Assembly (NCBI RefSeq): GCF_000212415.1 | Contig: NC_015500.1 | Location: 2,418,001-2,482,000 of the forward strand | Origin: Treponema brennaborense DSM 12168 | GTDB taxonomy: Bacteria > Spirochaetota > Spirochaetia > Treponematales > Treponemataceae | DNA length: 64,000 bases | Reading direction: 5' to 3' | Translations under genes and position numbers: made by a program | Notes under the pieces: generated by a model | Told to the model about the DNA's origin: nothing | The model's input: the letters and a program-made list of their open reading frames with translations, nothing else | Databases searched by the model: none | Shown here: piece by piece, positions 52,415 through 61,573 of the stretch | How the letters are laid out: each line of letters begins with the position of its first letter | Numbering within the stretch: the first letter of the stretch is position 1

Positions 52415-52771
52415 TCAGCGATTGCGGCGTTCGTCCGCAGCCTTGCAGTCGATGCACAGCATGGCGAACGGAATGGCCCGAAGCCGCGCTTCGGGAATCG
52501 GTTTGCCGCATTTCATGCACAGACCGTATTTCCCCAGTTCGATGCGGCTCAAAGCCGCGTTGATCGCGTTCAAACGGTTCGTATCTTTAGTGCCGAGCGC
52601 TTCGAGCATCTTTCGGTCGACGACGTCGGAAGCTTCGTCTATACAATCGCGCGCTTCGCCGCCTTCAACGAGCTGTCTGAAATCAGCGTTATTTTCCAGC
52701 AGTGAATCTATAATTTCTTTTTTCTGCTCAAGCAATTTTTCTTTCATTTCCGATACAAATTCTTTTTCCAT
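52415..52771 (-). CDS. DksA/TraR family zinc-finger protein
   Basis: 118 residues from the ATG at 52771, with GGGAG upstream. The N-terminal coiled coil (MKEKLLEQKKEIIDSLLEN; DVVDRKMLEALGTKD) is followed by the C4 zinc finger LCMKCGKPIPEARLRAIPFAMLCIDC. Proteins of this type enter the RNA-polymerase secondary channel and act with ppGpp. The coiled-coil tip lacks a clear DxxDxA motif, so it may be a DksA-like rather than true DksA protein. It is divergent from infA. Confidence 0.9.
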   Translation of the reverse strand: MEKEFVSEMKEKLLEQKKEIIDSLLENNADFRQLVEGGEARDCIDEASDVVDRKMLEALGTKDTNRLNAINAALSRIELGKYGLCMKCGKPIPEARLRAIPFAMLCIDCKAADERRNR

Positions 52772-52879
52772 TATCCAACTCCCATGTTGACAACTAATTG
52801 ATTTACTCATAAAATTATACGAATGAAAAGCGAAAAAGACAACTTTTTTTTTCGTTTTTTTACATTTTTTGGAGGAATT

Positions 52880-53098
52880 GTGGCTAAAGAGGAAGCAATT
52901 GAAGTCGAAGGTATCGTCAGGGAAGCATTGCCGAATACGATGTTCCGAGTTGAGCTTCAAAACAAACACGTGATTCTGGCTCACTTGTCAGGAAAAATGC
53001 GCAAACACTACATCAGAATAGTTCCCGGAGACAGCGTCAAAGTAGCGTTGTCTCCGTATGATTTGAACCGGGGACGAATTATCTTCCGGGAACGGTAA
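52880..53098 (+). CDS. infA: Translation initiation factor IF-1
   Basis: 72 residues from the GTG at 52880, directly behind GGAGG; the in-frame upstream stretch from 52823 is too hydrophobic and lies before the ribosome site. The OB-fold sequence [61 protein letters not shown] is canonical. IF-1 blocks the ribosomal A site and assists IF-2 and IF-3. Length equals that of E. coli IF-1. Confidence 0.97.
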   Translation: MAKEEAIEVEGIVREALPNTMFRVELQNKHVILAHLSGKMRKHYIRIVPGDSVKVALSPYDLNRGRIIFRER

Positions 53099-53119
53099 AT
53101 CGACCGGTACGCTTGATCT

Positions 53120-53695
53120 TTACTGCCGCGGTTTCGGCTTCAGAATATATAAGATCGAGCGTACGGCTCCCGTAATCCCGTTCGCAATCGCCGCTATGGA
53201 CAATATGGGGCCGAACGGGAAAATAAACCACGAATATCTGAAAAAGAATACTCCCAATAAAAAGATACACGCATATTTGATGAACGAAGCGAACGCAGCG
53301 GATTTCGTCGGTTTATAGTCTTCCGCAGAATCGTTCGTCCAGGTATAGGTATAGCGGCGACCGGAATCGGTATTGCCGTAAGATCCGCCGCCGTATCCGC
53401 CGAACATATCCCAAAACGGATCGCCGGTCTGTCCGGCAGAACCGTACGGACGGTTCTGCGTTTGGGAAGCATACGGATTCTGTCCGGCGGCTCCGTAACG
53501 GTCGTATTGCGCACGTTTTGAAGGATCGCCGAGCACGTCGTACGCCGCGTTTATATTCTTGAATTTTTCTTCAGCAAGAGCATCGCCGGGGTTTCTGTCC
53601 GGATGATATTTAAAAGCCGCGTCACGGTATGCTTTTTTTAATTCGTCAGCAGTTGCCGTTTTGGGCACGCCCAGAACGGCATACAAATCGTCCAT
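53120..53695 (-). CDS. DnaJ-domain membrane protein
   Basis: 191 residues from the ATG at 53695, with GAGG upstream. The J domain (1-~68) has [23 protein letters not shown] and the HPD tripeptide in YHPDRNPGD. Next comes a Gly/Gln/Tyr-rich linker ([19 protein letters not shown]) and a C-terminal region with two hydrophobic segments (about 130-185). It would recruit DnaK to the membrane. It lacks the zinc finger and substrate domains of true DnaJ. Confidence 0.9.
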   Translation of the reverse strand: MDDLYAVLGVPKTATADELKKAYRDAAFKYHPDRNPGDALAEEKFKNINAAYDVLGDPSKRAQYDRYGAAGQNPYASQTQNRPYGSAGQTGDPFWDMFGGYGGGSYGNTDSGRRYTYTWTNDSAEDYKPTKSAAFASFIKYACIFLLGVFFFRYSWFIFPFGPILSIAAIANGITGAVRSILYILKPKPRQ

Positions 53696-53756
53696 CTGCA
53701 ACCTCACAGTATACTTTTAAAATAACTAATAACGCCTATCGTTACAAGCGTTTTTT

Positions 53757-54428
53757 TCATTTTTTTCGGATTATTACCCAGGTGGCACCGGTACCGCCCA
53801 GTTTTTTGTCCGGATGTCCGGAAATACCGAGCCGCTTGTCGCATTCGATAAAAGAACGAACCATCGCACTCAGCACGGAATCCCCGGCTTTATCGGAACT
53901 GTGATTACCTTTGCCGTGTACGATGAGCACTTTCCGGAGCCCGCGGTGCGCGCAGTCGCCGATAAAACTGTCGAGCCGCGCCCAGGCTTCGTCGCGGGTA
54001 AGTCCGTGCAAGTCCACTTTTGCTTCCGGCGGCAGCGATTTCAGATATTCCCGATTCTGCGCACGCTCCCGCTCGAGGGACGCCGCAGCCGCGGCATCCT
54101 TGTCAACGACGCCGTAACGCCGCAGCCACAGATCCATCGGGTTTACGCGGGGTTGTTCACCGGCGTACCGATCGCCGCCGCTGCCGCACGGGCTGCCATT
54201 TCCGCACGAGTTGCCGCCGCTCTGTGTGATTCCGCCGCCGCGCGTTTTGTCTCCGCGCGTGCCGTCCGAAGCCGATACCGATGCAGAACCGACCGCGGCG
54301 GTTTTGTTCCGGTCGGATGCGTTTGCAAGCCGTTTGCGCGGCACGTTATCATCGTTTTTCCGCGCGCCGCGGGCGTTCCGCCTGCACTGTTCGTCCCATT
54401 GTGCAAGAATATCTTCAAAATCCATCAT
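53757..54428 (-). CDS. Smr domain protein
   Basis: 223 residues. The N-terminal ~110 are low-complexity and charged. The Smr domain (~135-222) carries VDLHGLTRDEAWARLDSFI (DxH motif) and the VLIVHGKGNHS loop, then GGTGATWVIIRK. Smr domains are nucleases acting on DNA or RNA (MutS2- and SmrA-related). Its ATG overlaps the BatD stop (ATGA), placing it at the end of the Bat operon. Confidence 0.9.
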   Translation of the reverse strand: MMDFEDILAQWDEQCRRNARGARKNDDNVPRKRLANASDRNKTAAVGSASVSASDGTRGDKTRGGGITQSGGNSCGNGSPCGSGGDRYAGEQPRVNPMDLWLRRYGVVDKDAAAAASLERERAQNREYLKSLPPEAKVDLHGLTRDEAWARLDSFIGDCAHRGLRKVLIVHGKGNHSSDKAGDSVLSAMVRSFIECDKRLGISGHPDKKLGGTGATWVIIRKK

Positions 54429-55870
54429 TCACCTTCCGCGGCGGCGCCCTTCGACGTATGCCGTCCGCCGATCCGGAACACGTGCGTTTCCGGTACCCAG
54501 CCGCCGTTCGTATCGGTTTGAATATACAGCCATTTGCCCGCTTCCGACAAAATTTCCACTCGCGATCCGGCAGCGAACGCATACGCACCCGAAACCGAAT
54601 TTTCGGGAACTGCGCGCACCAAACCGCCGGCAAAAACACCGGTATCGGCCCACAGCCGGGACGCGTAAATACCGCCGCACGTCAGCAGCAGCGCGCAAAG
54701 CGCCGCACCGCAGGCACAGACGGCTTTCTTCCCGAACAGCGCGAACACGACGCTTCCCGCACCGCAGACGGCGGCACAGACGGCGATCAGAATAGCCGCG
54801 GGAACCGACGGTTCGTTTTCGGAAGCCGTGATACCGTACGAGGCTTCCGAGCGCAGCCGCTCGTTACGGAACCCGGGACGCGGCAGCGCGTACCGCTCGG
54901 CAGTCCGGAGTTCCGCAAGCAAAGCGGCTCCCTGAGCGTCGGCAGTCCGATACGCATCCGTTTCCGCAACGGTTTCTCCCGGACGGGCGGTAAACGCGGC
55001 GGCAAACAAATCGGGAACCGCCGCCGGCGCGGAACCGGAGGCAGCGGACGTATTCGACGCGGCGGACGGCAAAACGTTCACCGTATAAGACGGCAGCGGC
55101 AGCGTCATCCGGTATCCGCCGAACGAAACTACCGTTACCGTGATGTCCGGCAGCGCGTACGTACCGGCAACGAGCGGCGTCCACTCGAAATCGGCAACCG
55201 CGTCCCAATCGGGAGAAAACGTCCCGCTGCCGTTCCGTGAACGGGAAAACGGATAGCGCTGCACTTCCGAAAAAAGCGAATCCCGCGGCAGCTTCCATGA
55301 AAAATCGGTCAGATTGGCGGCGAACCGCACCGATACGGAAAGCGTTAAAACTTCCGCCGCCCGCATCGAAAGAACGCCGCGCGAATCGGGCGGCAGCAGC
55401 TGCCCGTCTGCCGCACGGAATTCCAGGGAAAGTTCGGGTTTTATCAAAGCGGGATCTTCGTACACTTCCACCTCTTCAAACGGAACGGCGTACGTTCGGC
55501 CCGAAATGCGAACCGAAAGCGGCGGCAGCCGGATGCGGCCGCTTTTCATAATCGAAAACCAAACGCGCACGGACGTTCCGCGCACTTGTTCGCTAATAAG
55601 TTCGTCTTTATGCAGGGAAATGAACGAAACGCCCTCCGGCAGCCGCTGCACCGACGCTTGTACCTGCGACGGCGGCACGCCGGGAATTTCGAGTGAAAAG
55701 CCGCATTCGCTTCCGGTAAAAAACCAGCTGCCGTTCGGCGTAACGGAAAGATTGCGGAAATCGGACGGAGTTTGCGCACGGATCGACGGAATCGCCGCGC
55801 ACAAACAGGCGGCTGCCGTTAATAATCGGATGCGGAATCCGAAACGTCGGTTGATTGCTGATTTTTCCAT
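54425..55870 (-). CDS. BatD-like protein with C-terminal SH3-like domain
   Basis: 481 residues: a signal peptide, then a large periplasmic beta region (SEQVRGTSVRVWFSIMKSGRIRLPPLSVRISGRTY is the BatD/protein-oxygen-tolerance pattern), a membrane helix (~370-410), and a C-terminal SH3b-like module (AGSRVEILSEAGKWLYIQTD then GGWVPETHVFRI). BatD is a membrane-anchored partner of the BatA/BatB VWA proteins linked to aerotolerance and envelope stress. The SH3-like tail is an unusual addition. Its start lies 52 bases inside the preceding gene. Confidence 0.82.
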   Translation of the reverse strand: MEKSAINRRFGFRIRLLTAAACLCAAIPSIRAQTPSDFRNLSVTPNGSWFFTGSECGFSLEIPGVPPSQVQASVQRLPEGVSFISLHKDELISEQVRGTSVRVWFSIMKSGRIRLPPLSVRISGRTYAVPFEEVEVYEDPALIKPELSLEFRAADGQLLPPDSRGVLSMRAAEVLTLSVSVRFAANLTDFSWKLPRDSLFSEVQRYPFSRSRNGSGTFSPDWDAVADFEWTPLVAGTYALPDITVTVVSFGGYRMTLPLPSYTVNVLPSAASNTSAASGSAPAAVPDLFAAAFTARPGETVAETDAYRTADAQGAALLAELRTAERYALPRPGFRNERLRSEASYGITASENEPSVPAAILIAVCAAVCGAGSVVFALFGKKAVCACGAALCALLLTCGGIYASRLWADTGVFAGGLVRAVPENSVSGAYAFAAGSRVEILSEAGKWLYIQTDTNGGWVPETHVFRIGGRHTSKGAAAEGE

Positions 55871-57519
55871 CGGTTCTGATCATTCTCCCTTATAAGCGAA
55901 AATATCGTGTTTTCCAAAGCCGAATCGCGCGGTTGTTCGGAAACCGGCGTCATTTCGACGGCGCCCGAAGACGAGGAAGACTCCTCCTGACGCAAAGACA
56001 ATTCCAGGTTGATTTTGGCATTCATATTCGTACTGTCGATCAAAAGCGCCTGCCGGAACGCTTGCGCGGCCTGCTCGTACTTTCCCTGTCGATGCGCAAT
56101 GACTCCCGCGTTGTACGCCGCAGAAAACCGGATAAAGTCGGGCGCACTGTCCGAAAGTTCGGAAAGTCGCGCCAAAGCAGCGTCCAGTTCGCCCTGCATG
56201 AGGTACGTAGCGGCGAGCCCGTACAAACCGTACTGTTTCAGCGTTTCGTCGTGCCGAAGCTCCGCCGTTTCCGTTACGTTCATAAATCCGGCGACGGCCT
56301 CACGATATTCTTTCCGATACCAGCGGAACGTGCTTTCAAGAATGTCTGCGCCGCTTTGCCAATCGGCCGAACAGCCCGTTGCCGACAGCACCAACAGTAC
56401 CAGCAGCCCCGTCAGTCCTGCGGAATTGCGCCGTTTCTTCGGCGAATCGGAGGCGGCGGGAATCCGGGATTTTTTTTTCAGCCTAGTAACGTCGAATTCC
56501 GCTCCGACATATCCGAGCAAAAAGAACGCGACGGCCAACAGACAGAACAGCGGGAACCGTTCTATAGGCCGGTTTTCATATGAAAAACCGGAAAATTCGG
56601 CAGTTCCGGCGTGTTTCCGCACCAGATCCAGCACTTCCAGCGCGGAACCGGGAGCGTCGCTGTCCAGGTAAAACGCACGCGCCGTCTGCATGTCGGGAAA
56701 AACGACCGCTGCTCCCCGCGGCGTTTTCGCCGAAGCAACGAGATTCCGCAGCGCTTCCGTACGCAACGCCGTTTTTACCGTCGTTTTTTCGTCGCCGGCG
56801 AGAATTTCGCTTTCCGTATCGGAACCGAATCCGACGAACACGACCGGAATACCGAATTTCAGCGCGTCTGCCACCGCACCGCTCATGCGACCGTCGGTTT
56901 CTTCCCCGTCGGTAAAAACGACTATCGTCCGCGCGGCGGCGGACAGCGGCGGAAACGAATTGACGGCAGCTTCTATTCCGGAACCGATGCTGCTTCCGGT
57001 ACTCGTCAGCAGCGCGGGTGAAAGCGACGGCAGCAGGGAACGCACCGCGTTCAAATCGGAAGTAAGCGGCACCGCGACGACGCCGCTGCCTTTTGCAATA
57101 ACAGCAGAAACTTCAGTGCCTTCCATGCGGTCGAGCAGCGCGGCCGCATAGAGTTTCACCGCGTCCAGCCGCGACACCGGTTTGGAAACCGCCGCGCCTG
57201 CCCCGGACGAAACATCCTTCGCCGTCATGCTGCGCGAAACATCGAACACGAACGAAACGGACGAACCGGTTCTGCGGACGGGAATCAATTCGGTGCCCCA
57301 GCTCACGCCGGCATACGCCGTTATCAGAAAACACCAGGCGAGCGACCAGCAGACTGTCCGGCACATTACGGCGCGCCGCATACGGGCAAACGAAGGGCTC
57401 CGTTTTGAACCGACGGCGCCGGACAGCCGGCCGTAATACAGCCGGCACGCGATAACGGCGGGAATGATCGCGAGCAATCCGTAAAAGGCCCACGGACGGA
57501 CGCATGAAAAATCCATCAT
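55819..57519 (-). CDS. BatB-BatC fusion: VWA domain plus TPR repeats
   Basis: 567 residues from the ATG at 57519, behind AAGGAG. Two N-terminal helices are followed by a VWA domain (~75-320) with an intact MIDAS (FVFDVSRSMTAKD, then VFTDGEETDG) and another helix. Next comes a C-terminal TPR region (GLYGLAATYLMQGELDAALARL; AAYNAGVIAHRQGKYEQAAQAFRQALLID). In Bacteroides BatB and BatC are separate proteins; here they are one chain. BatABC complexes affect aerotolerance and virulence in other spirochetes. It overlaps BatA by four bases. Confidence 0.9.
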   Translation of the reverse strand: MMDFSCVRPWAFYGLLAIIPAVIACRLYYGRLSGAVGSKRSPSFARMRRAVMCRTVCWSLAWCFLITAYAGVSWGTELIPVRRTGSSVSFVFDVSRSMTAKDVSSGAGAAVSKPVSRLDAVKLYAAALLDRMEGTEVSAVIAKGSGVVAVPLTSDLNAVRSLLPSLSPALLTSTGSSIGSGIEAAVNSFPPLSAAARTIVVFTDGEETDGRMSGAVADALKFGIPVVFVGFGSDTESEILAGDEKTTVKTALRTEALRNLVASAKTPRGAAVVFPDMQTARAFYLDSDAPGSALEVLDLVRKHAGTAEFSGFSYENRPIERFPLFCLLAVAFFLLGYVGAEFDVTRLKKKSRIPAASDSPKKRRNSAGLTGLLVLLVLSATGCSADWQSGADILESTFRWYRKEYREAVAGFMNVTETAELRHDETLKQYGLYGLAATYLMQGELDAALARLSELSDSAPDFIRFSAAYNAGVIAHRQGKYEQAAQAFRQALLIDSTNMNAKINLELSLRQEESSSSSGAVEMTPVSEQPRDSALENTIFSLIRENDQNRWKNQQSTDVSDSASDY

Positions 57520-58517
57520 ATCAGCTCCTTCAAGTACAAACGGCGTATCAGCCACGCGCACGCGAAACAGATACCCGCCGCCAACAGCAGCCGATCGTAA
57601 TACGAATCTTCAACGTTTTTCAGATAAAACGACTGTACGGTCTGTTCCCTGCCGGTAACGGCGGAAACGGCCGCCGTCAGCTCTCCCATCGATTCAACGC
57701 CGAAATACCGTCCGCCGGCCGTCAGGGCGATTTCCTGAAGCGGGCTTTCGTCGAATCGGGAATCCAAATAGCCCGAATACGTTTTGCCCGTCGCCGGGTC
57801 AACGTATTCCAGCGGTACGGAACCGCGCGTGCCGACACCCAAAACGTACAGCGTTATACCGTTTTCAAAAGCAAGCTGAGCGGCGGTTCCCGGATGCACG
57901 GAACCGGCGTTATTTTCACCGTCCGTTATGAGCACGATGCTCTTTTTGGGCGCCGCTGAAGAAATCAAATGATACGCAGCGGTGCTGACGCCCATACCGA
58001 TGGCGGAACCGTCGCCGAGTTCTCCGGCTTGCAATGAATTCAGCCGGGCAAAAAAAGCTTCGCGGTCGAGCGTCGGCGGCACCATCAGCGCCGCTTCGGA
58101 AGCCAGCGCGACCAGCCCGAACGCCGTGCCGCCCGCTTCCGGCACGATGACGCGCACCGCCTGCTTTGCGGCTTCAAGCCGCGACATGCCGGCGATATCT
58201 TTCGCCGCCATCGACGGGCTGACGTCGAGCACGAACAGGATTTCGGAGCCCTTCGCCGTGTATACTTTTTCCTGCCGCATCACGACCGGGGACGCGAGCG
58301 CCGCGACCACGGCGCAGTATCCGGCGATGCATAAAATCCGCGACACCGCGGAGGCGATACGGTTCGGCGCATATTTCCATTCAAACGGTGATGCGTTCCA
58401 GTCGCCCAAAACGAGCGGAAATGCGGGACGGTTAAAAATACCGGTTCTGCGCAAAACGAACAGCAGCGGGATTGCCGGTAAAAAAAGGAAAAATACCGGA
58501 TGTTGAAACGCAAGCAT
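57516..58517 (-). CDS. BatA: membrane VWA-domain protein
   Basis: 333 residues. Helices at both ends (LAFQHPVFFLFLPAIPLLFVL; LLLAAGICFACAWLI) anchor a periplasmic or cytoplasmic VWA domain with MIDAS DVSPSMAAKD, GIAMGVS-like GDGSAIGMGVS and VLITDGENNAG. BatA-type proteins are partners in MoxR-regulated complexes. A GTG at 58520 is an alternative start one codon earlier. It overlaps the previous gene by one base (TGATG). Confidence 0.92.
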   Translation of the reverse strand: MLAFQHPVFFLFLPAIPLLFVLRRTGIFNRPAFPLVLGDWNASPFEWKYAPNRIASAVSRILCIAGYCAVVAALASPVVMRQEKVYTAKGSEILFVLDVSPSMAAKDIAGMSRLEAAKQAVRVIVPEAGGTAFGLVALASEAALMVPPTLDREAFFARLNSLQAGELGDGSAIGMGVSTAAYHLISSAAPKKSIVLITDGENNAGSVHPGTAAQLAFENGITLYVLGVGTRGSVPLEYVDPATGKTYSGYLDSRFDESPLQEIALTAGGRYFGVESMGELTAAVSAVTGREQTVQSFYLKNVEDSYYDRLLLAAGICFACAWLIRRLYLKELI

Positions 58518-59503
58518 CACACTGCTCCTTTTTCAAACAGCTGCAGGCAGCACCGGACGTCCGCCGCCAGCTGTTCGCGGTCGACGTGTTCCTGCTGTTC
58601 GGCCGGCGCGAACCGGATATAATCGCAGCGGCGGAAAACGCCGCACAGCAGCTCCACCGCGTCGAACTGCAGCGCGTCGAGCGTTCCGCCGCTCAGCATA
58701 TCGAACGCCGCCGGAATTTCCGCCGGAACGGCGGCCGAAAACGGATAATCGAAGCGTTTTTCAAGATACGATCGTAAAATCAGTTCGAGCGACGCGGCGA
58801 ATTCGGCCGGAGAAACGCCGGAACGTCCGAGTTTTTTCAGTTTTGCAAGCGTACCGCGGTAATTTCTGAAATACCGCCGTCTGAGCGCTTGGTTCCGCCA
58901 AAACAGCAGCACCGATTTGAACCGCACGAGCGTCACGATGATACATATCAGCAGCACAAGAACGGCAACCGCCGCCGCGTACACTACGTACGTGGTTCCC
59001 GGAACGATAACCGGCGCCGCCGGAGAACGCAGCTGAGTTTCATTTAATTTTGCCGAAAGGGAACTGATCGTCACGCGCCCCGGATCGATTGTAAACCGGA
59101 AATCTTCCGTTTCCGCGAACATCGCGCGGACAGCCGGAAACGCCGTCAAATCTATCGGCGGAAACGACAGGCTGCCGGGCTTCCACGGAATGAAAAAAAC
59201 GGATACGCGGTATCCGCGGTCGAGTTTCTGCAACGACAGCTCCCGCACCGTACAGACATCGGCCAGGCCGGCGAACAGCGCGGAATCCGGAACGAACGAA
59301 TCGCCGTCCACATCGTCCGGCAGCAGCGACACGGACGTGAGTACCGTACAGCGCAGTTCGGCGGTGTCGCCCACGTACACTTCTTTCGGAATCAAAACGG
59401 CCGAATCGGCGGGTACCGCCTCGGCCGCGGAAAGGCCCGCCGCAGTGCACACGCAGAGCGCGCACACGCTGACCGTACACACGAACACTAAAACCCGATT
59501 CAC
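58517..59503 (-). CDS. Membrane protein of the Bat operon (DUF4381-like)
   Basis: 328 residues: a signal peptide (~1-27), a beta-rich domain (DSAVLIPKEVYVGDTAELRCTVLT resembles the first BatD domain), one helix (~172-195), and a helical cytoplasmic tail (RYFRNYRGTLAKLKKLGRSGVSPAEFAASLELILRSYLEKRF) resembling the DUF4381/TgpA-linked tails found next to MoxR genes. Function: likely scaffold of the VWA complex. It lies one base before the DUF58 gene in reading order. Confidence 0.75.
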   Translation of the reverse strand: MNRVLVFVCTVSVCALCVCTAAGLSAAEAVPADSAVLIPKEVYVGDTAELRCTVLTSVSLLPDDVDGDSFVPDSALFAGLADVCTVRELSLQKLDRGYRVSVFFIPWKPGSLSFPPIDLTAFPAVRAMFAETEDFRFTIDPGRVTISSLSAKLNETQLRSPAAPVIVPGTTYVVYAAAVAVLVLLICIIVTLVRFKSVLLFWRNQALRRRYFRNYRGTLAKLKKLGRSGVSPAEFAASLELILRSYLEKRFDYPFSAAVPAEIPAAFDMLSGGTLDALQFDAVELLCGVFRRCDYIRFAPAEQQEHVDREQLAADVRCCLQLFEKGAV

Positions 59504-59504
59504 G

Positions 59505-60407
59505 TCAGCGGCCCTCCCGTACGGCGAAAAAGCGGACGAGACTCTGCGCTGGATCTTCGGCGGTCGACATGACCAGCGGGACGGCGCCGCGCCGCACGCA
59601 CGCAGTCTGCCAGCGCTCCACTCTGGCCCGTCCGTCTTCGCGCCACGCGCGGCGGAACGCCGTAAACGTCGTCGGAAGCTGCACGACGGCGGCGCTTTCC
59701 GGATCCTGAAACGGAACGCAGCCCATCTCGGGAATATCCGTGTCGAGCGGATCCGTTATGCGAACGGCGACGACGTCGTGCTTCGCACTCAAAACGGCGA
59801 GCGGTTTTTCATAGCCGGCCACCCTGAAATCGGACACCACCAGTACGAGCGAACGTTTTTTCAGAAGCCGCGCGGCACCTTTAAGCGCTTTATCCAACGC
59901 GGAACCGGCCGCCGCGTCGGACGGCCCAGAGGCCAGCGCATCGTCAAAAGCGGACAAAACGAGCATAACCTGATCGCGGCCTGATTTCGGTTCGCACGAA
60001 AATCTGATATCGCCGTCGAACAGGACGGCGCCCACCGGGCTTCCGGTCTGCTCCGCCGCGAACGCCGCGAGCGCGCACGCTTCGCAGGCAGTCCGAATCC
60101 GGCTCGAATCGCCGGAACCGGTCAGCATGGAAGCCGACGCGTCGACGATCAGAAACAATACGAGTTCACGCTCTTCTTCAAACAATTTGACGAACGGCTT
60201 TCCCATCCGGGCGGTAACGTTCCAGTCGATCGCACGCACGTCGTCGCCGCGCAGATATTCGCGCACGCCGCTGAATTCGACACCTTGTCCGCGGTACACG
60301 GACCGGAACGAACCGGATTTCATGCTGTCCGCGAACGTCTTTGAAGCAAGCCGCAGTTTTCCGGCGCGGCGGATAAGCGAGCGGCTGTCGAAAACGGAAT
60401 CGTCCAT
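59505..60407 (-). CDS. DUF58 domain protein
   Basis: 300 residues. The DUF58 signature YRGQGVEFSGVREYLRGDDVRAIDWNVTARMGKPFVKLFEEERE is followed by a VWA-like fold (LVLFLIVDASASM). DUF58 proteins accompany MoxR ATPases in nearly all bacteria that have them; they are thought to be adaptors or chaperone targets. It starts one base after the MoxR stop. Confidence 0.94.
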   Translation of the reverse strand: MDDSVFDSRSLIRRAGKLRLASKTFADSMKSGSFRSVYRGQGVEFSGVREYLRGDDVRAIDWNVTARMGKPFVKLFEEERELVLFLIVDASASMLTGSGDSSRIRTACEACALAAFAAEQTGSPVGAVLFDGDIRFSCEPKSGRDQVMLVLSAFDDALASGPSDAAAGSALDKALKGAARLLKKRSLVLVVSDFRVAGYEKPLAVLSAKHDVVAVRITDPLDTDIPEMGCVPFQDPESAAVVQLPTTFTAFRRAWREDGRARVERWQTACVRRGAVPLVMSTAEDPAQSLVRFFAVREGR

Positions 60408-60408
60408 A

Positions 60409-61461
60409 TTACGGAACCGGCATCAGGGCAAGAATTTTAGCGATCAGGTCGTCGGCGTACACGCCGTCCGCCGCCGCTTCGTACGAAAGCACCAGCCGGT
60501 GCCGCAGCACTGCCGGAGCGGCCGCTTTGACATCTTCAGGCAGCACGAACGACCGGCCGGCAAAAAGTGCCGCGGCTTTGGCGCAGCGGCACAGCGCGAT
60601 GCTCGCGCGCGGAGACGCACCGAACGAAATGTACCGGTGAATGTCGTCTTGAGCACGGGCGGCTCCCGCAGCAATGTTCCGCGCGCCGCCGAGTTTGAGC
60701 GCGGCGGACGGCGCGTTTTTCACCGGCGCCGGACGCGTAACCGACACGATCGAAACGATATATTCTATTATTTTATCATCGCATGAAACCGCTTCAAGCA
60801 GTTTACGGCAATTTCCGAGTTTTTCCGCGGAAAAAACTTTTTTGACCGGTACGGTTTCCGGATTCCCGCCGCCGCGCACGATGTTCACTTCTTCCGCCGC
60901 AGAAGGATAGGAAACCTGCAATTTTAACAGGAAACGGTCGAGTTCCGCTTCGGGCAAACTGTACGTTCCTTCCTGCTCGATGGGATTCTGCGTGGCAAGC
61001 ACGAAAAACGGATCGGGCAGTTTATACGTCCGTTCGCCGATCGTAACCTGTTTTTCGGCCATCGCTTCAAGCAGCGCCGACTGAACCTTCGCCGGCGCAC
61101 GGTTTATTTCATCGGCAAGCACCAGATTTGAAAACACCGGTCCCTTGCGCACCGAAAACGTTCCGCTGCCCTGTTCGTAAATCAGCGTTCCGGCAACGTC
61201 CGCCGGAAGCAGATCGGGGGTAAACTGGATCCGCTTGAAATCGAGTCCCGAAAGATCCGAAAACGTCTTCACCGCCAGAGTCTTGGCTAGACCGGGAACA
61301 CCCTCAAGCAAAACGTGTCCGCCGGCGACCAACGCAGTCAAAATACCGTCTATAACCGCCTGCTGCCCGACGACCCGTTTTGCCGCTTCATCACGGCAAT
61401 CCTGCAGCAGCTGTCTGCACTGCTCGAAATCGGCCGCATCTATTTCCTTCATCAACGCCAT
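60409..61461 (-). CDS. MoxR family AAA+ ATPase
   Basis: 350 residues. Walker A is LEGVPGLAKT, Walker B VLADEINRAPAKVQSALLEAMAE, then VTIGERTYKLPDPFFVLATQNPIEQEGTYSLPEAELDRF (sensor 1/arginine region), and a C-terminal lid. MoxR ATPases act as chaperones for VWA-domain partners. It is the first gene of the Bat operon; GAGGAT lies before the ATG. A second ATG three codons on is possible. Confidence 0.95.
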   Translation of the reverse strand: MALMKEIDAADFEQCRQLLQDCRDEAAKRVVGQQAVIDGILTALVAGGHVLLEGVPGLAKTLAVKTFSDLSGLDFKRIQFTPDLLPADVAGTLIYEQGSGTFSVRKGPVFSNLVLADEINRAPAKVQSALLEAMAEKQVTIGERTYKLPDPFFVLATQNPIEQEGTYSLPEAELDRFLLKLQVSYPSAAEEVNIVRGGGNPETVPVKKVFSAEKLGNCRKLLEAVSCDDKIIEYIVSIVSVTRPAPVKNAPSAALKLGGARNIAAGAARAQDDIHRYISFGASPRASIALCRCAKAAALFAGRSFVLPEDVKAAAPAVLRHRLVLSYEAAADGVYADDLIAKILALMPVP

Positions 61462-61534
61462 ATACCCGTATCCTCATATTCTAAAATATGTATGAATTTG
61501 CAGAAATTTTCATCAAAATGTATGTTTATACAGA

Positions 61535-61568
61535 TTGACACAAAATAACGCTTTCACAATAATATACT
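61535..61568 (+). promoter_or_regulatory. Aminotransferase promoter, next to its ATG
   Basis: TTGACA (61535-61540) is followed after 17 bp by AATAAT (61558-61563), with alternative hexamers TAATAT (61560-61565) and TATACT (61563-61568). All put the transcript start within a few bases of the ATG at 61574. No Shine-Dalgarno is present. Confidence 0.65.
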
Positions 61569-61573
61569 CTATC

